Shown here piece by piece: positions 63,621 to 64,000 of a DNA stretch of 64,000 nucleotides; within the stretch, counting starts at the first letter, position 1, and each line of letters opens with the position of its first letter. The notes under the pieces are model-generated. The model did no database searches, had not been told where the DNA came from, and saw only the letters and a list, made by a program, of their open reading frames with translations. The position numbers and the translations under genes were made by a program. The stretch is from assembly GCF_963676685.1 (NCBI RefSeq), contig NC_092353.1, positions 6,228,207 through 6,292,206 of the forward strand, read 5' to 3'. Origin of the DNA: Mytilus edulis. Taxonomy: Eukaryota; Mollusca; Bivalvia; Mytilida; Mytilidae.

Positions 63621-64000
63621 TACACATTTTCATTTAGACTATGTCTCCATTCTACGTGTAGGCATTAACATGTTGTACTTGGCAGTATGAGACATCTGAG
63701 TAAAGTTACTTTCTGTGTTTATTACTTGTATATGATCTGTAAGTTTTTAGTGAATGAATTAATCATGTTAAACATGTTAATGTTGCTGGTCTTCCCATAA
63801 ACAATTATTTCTGAATTTACGAAGAACAATCATTAAAAACTATGATTACCTGTTTATATAGTCTATATATGACAATCTAAAATACTTATTTGTAAGTTAC
63901 AGTTTTTTAAAACACGACAAACATATCAGTTCATTTGAAAAAGAATCGTTTTGCCATAAATTGTTTTTGTGATAAAATTGAGAATAGAAAAGGGGAATGT

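Overview
This window reads as nuclear DNA of a bivalve mollusc, most likely a mussel of the Mytilus type. The basis is AT-rich DNA, short exons with GT-AG introns, and dense families of short bivalve-like repeats, including hammerhead-bearing ones. The species is an inference; no database search was possible.

Four intact protein genes can be reconstructed, plus one intact retrotransposon ORF counted separately. (1) A ten-exon ZMPSTE24 (CAAX prenyl protease / STE24) gene on the minus strand, 8287-25094, gives 479 codons with HELGH and the distal Glu ligand intact. Its introns hold a 46-bp satellite, hAT relics, nested inverted-repeat elements and a small palindromic element. (2, 3) Two neighbouring minus-strand genes, 36073-42442 (302 aa) and 44590-52996 (498 aa), encode secreted cysteine-rich proteins. 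Both have a signal peptide followed by two repeats of a ShKT-like 7-Cys module joined to a 10-Cys Ly6/uPAR (three-finger, LU) domain. The second adds a Ser/Thr/Pro-rich linker and a C-type-lectin-like domain. Their exon lengths and phases match, so they are tandem paralogues built from a phase-1 cassette. (4) A two-exon divergent actin, 57600-60430 (375 aa), in which the residues that hydrolyse ATP are replaced.

Between the promoter side of ZMPSTE24 and the cysteine-rich genes lies a complete, very young LTR retrotransposon (25273-30648). Its LTRs are 266 bp with one mismatch; it has a tRNA-Leu-type primer site, a polypurine tract and a 4-bp target duplication. It encodes one 852-aa Gag-like protein and no polymerase, and it sits inside a tRNA-derived SINE about 180 bp upstream of the ZMPSTE24 start codon.

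Layout: 1-1680 a degenerate reverse-transcriptase element between direct repeats; 2404-7013 a 2.3-kb tandem-core element with a second copy inserted in it in reverse; 7589-7964 a TTAA-flanked MITE; 8287-25094 ZMPSTE24; 25180-30960 SINE plus Gag-only LTR element; 30985-32300 repeat debris with a hammerhead-ribozyme (retrozyme-like) dimer; 32300-36070 mostly featureless; 36073-52996 the cysteine-rich gene pair; 53000-57590 repeats only; 57600-60430 actin; 61395-64000 repeats, including a second hammerhead dimer. The strongest candidates for new biology are the ShKT-LU gene pair with its lectin-bearing member, the actin without a catalytic centre, the Gag-only element with its TQT motifs, and the two hammerhead dimers.
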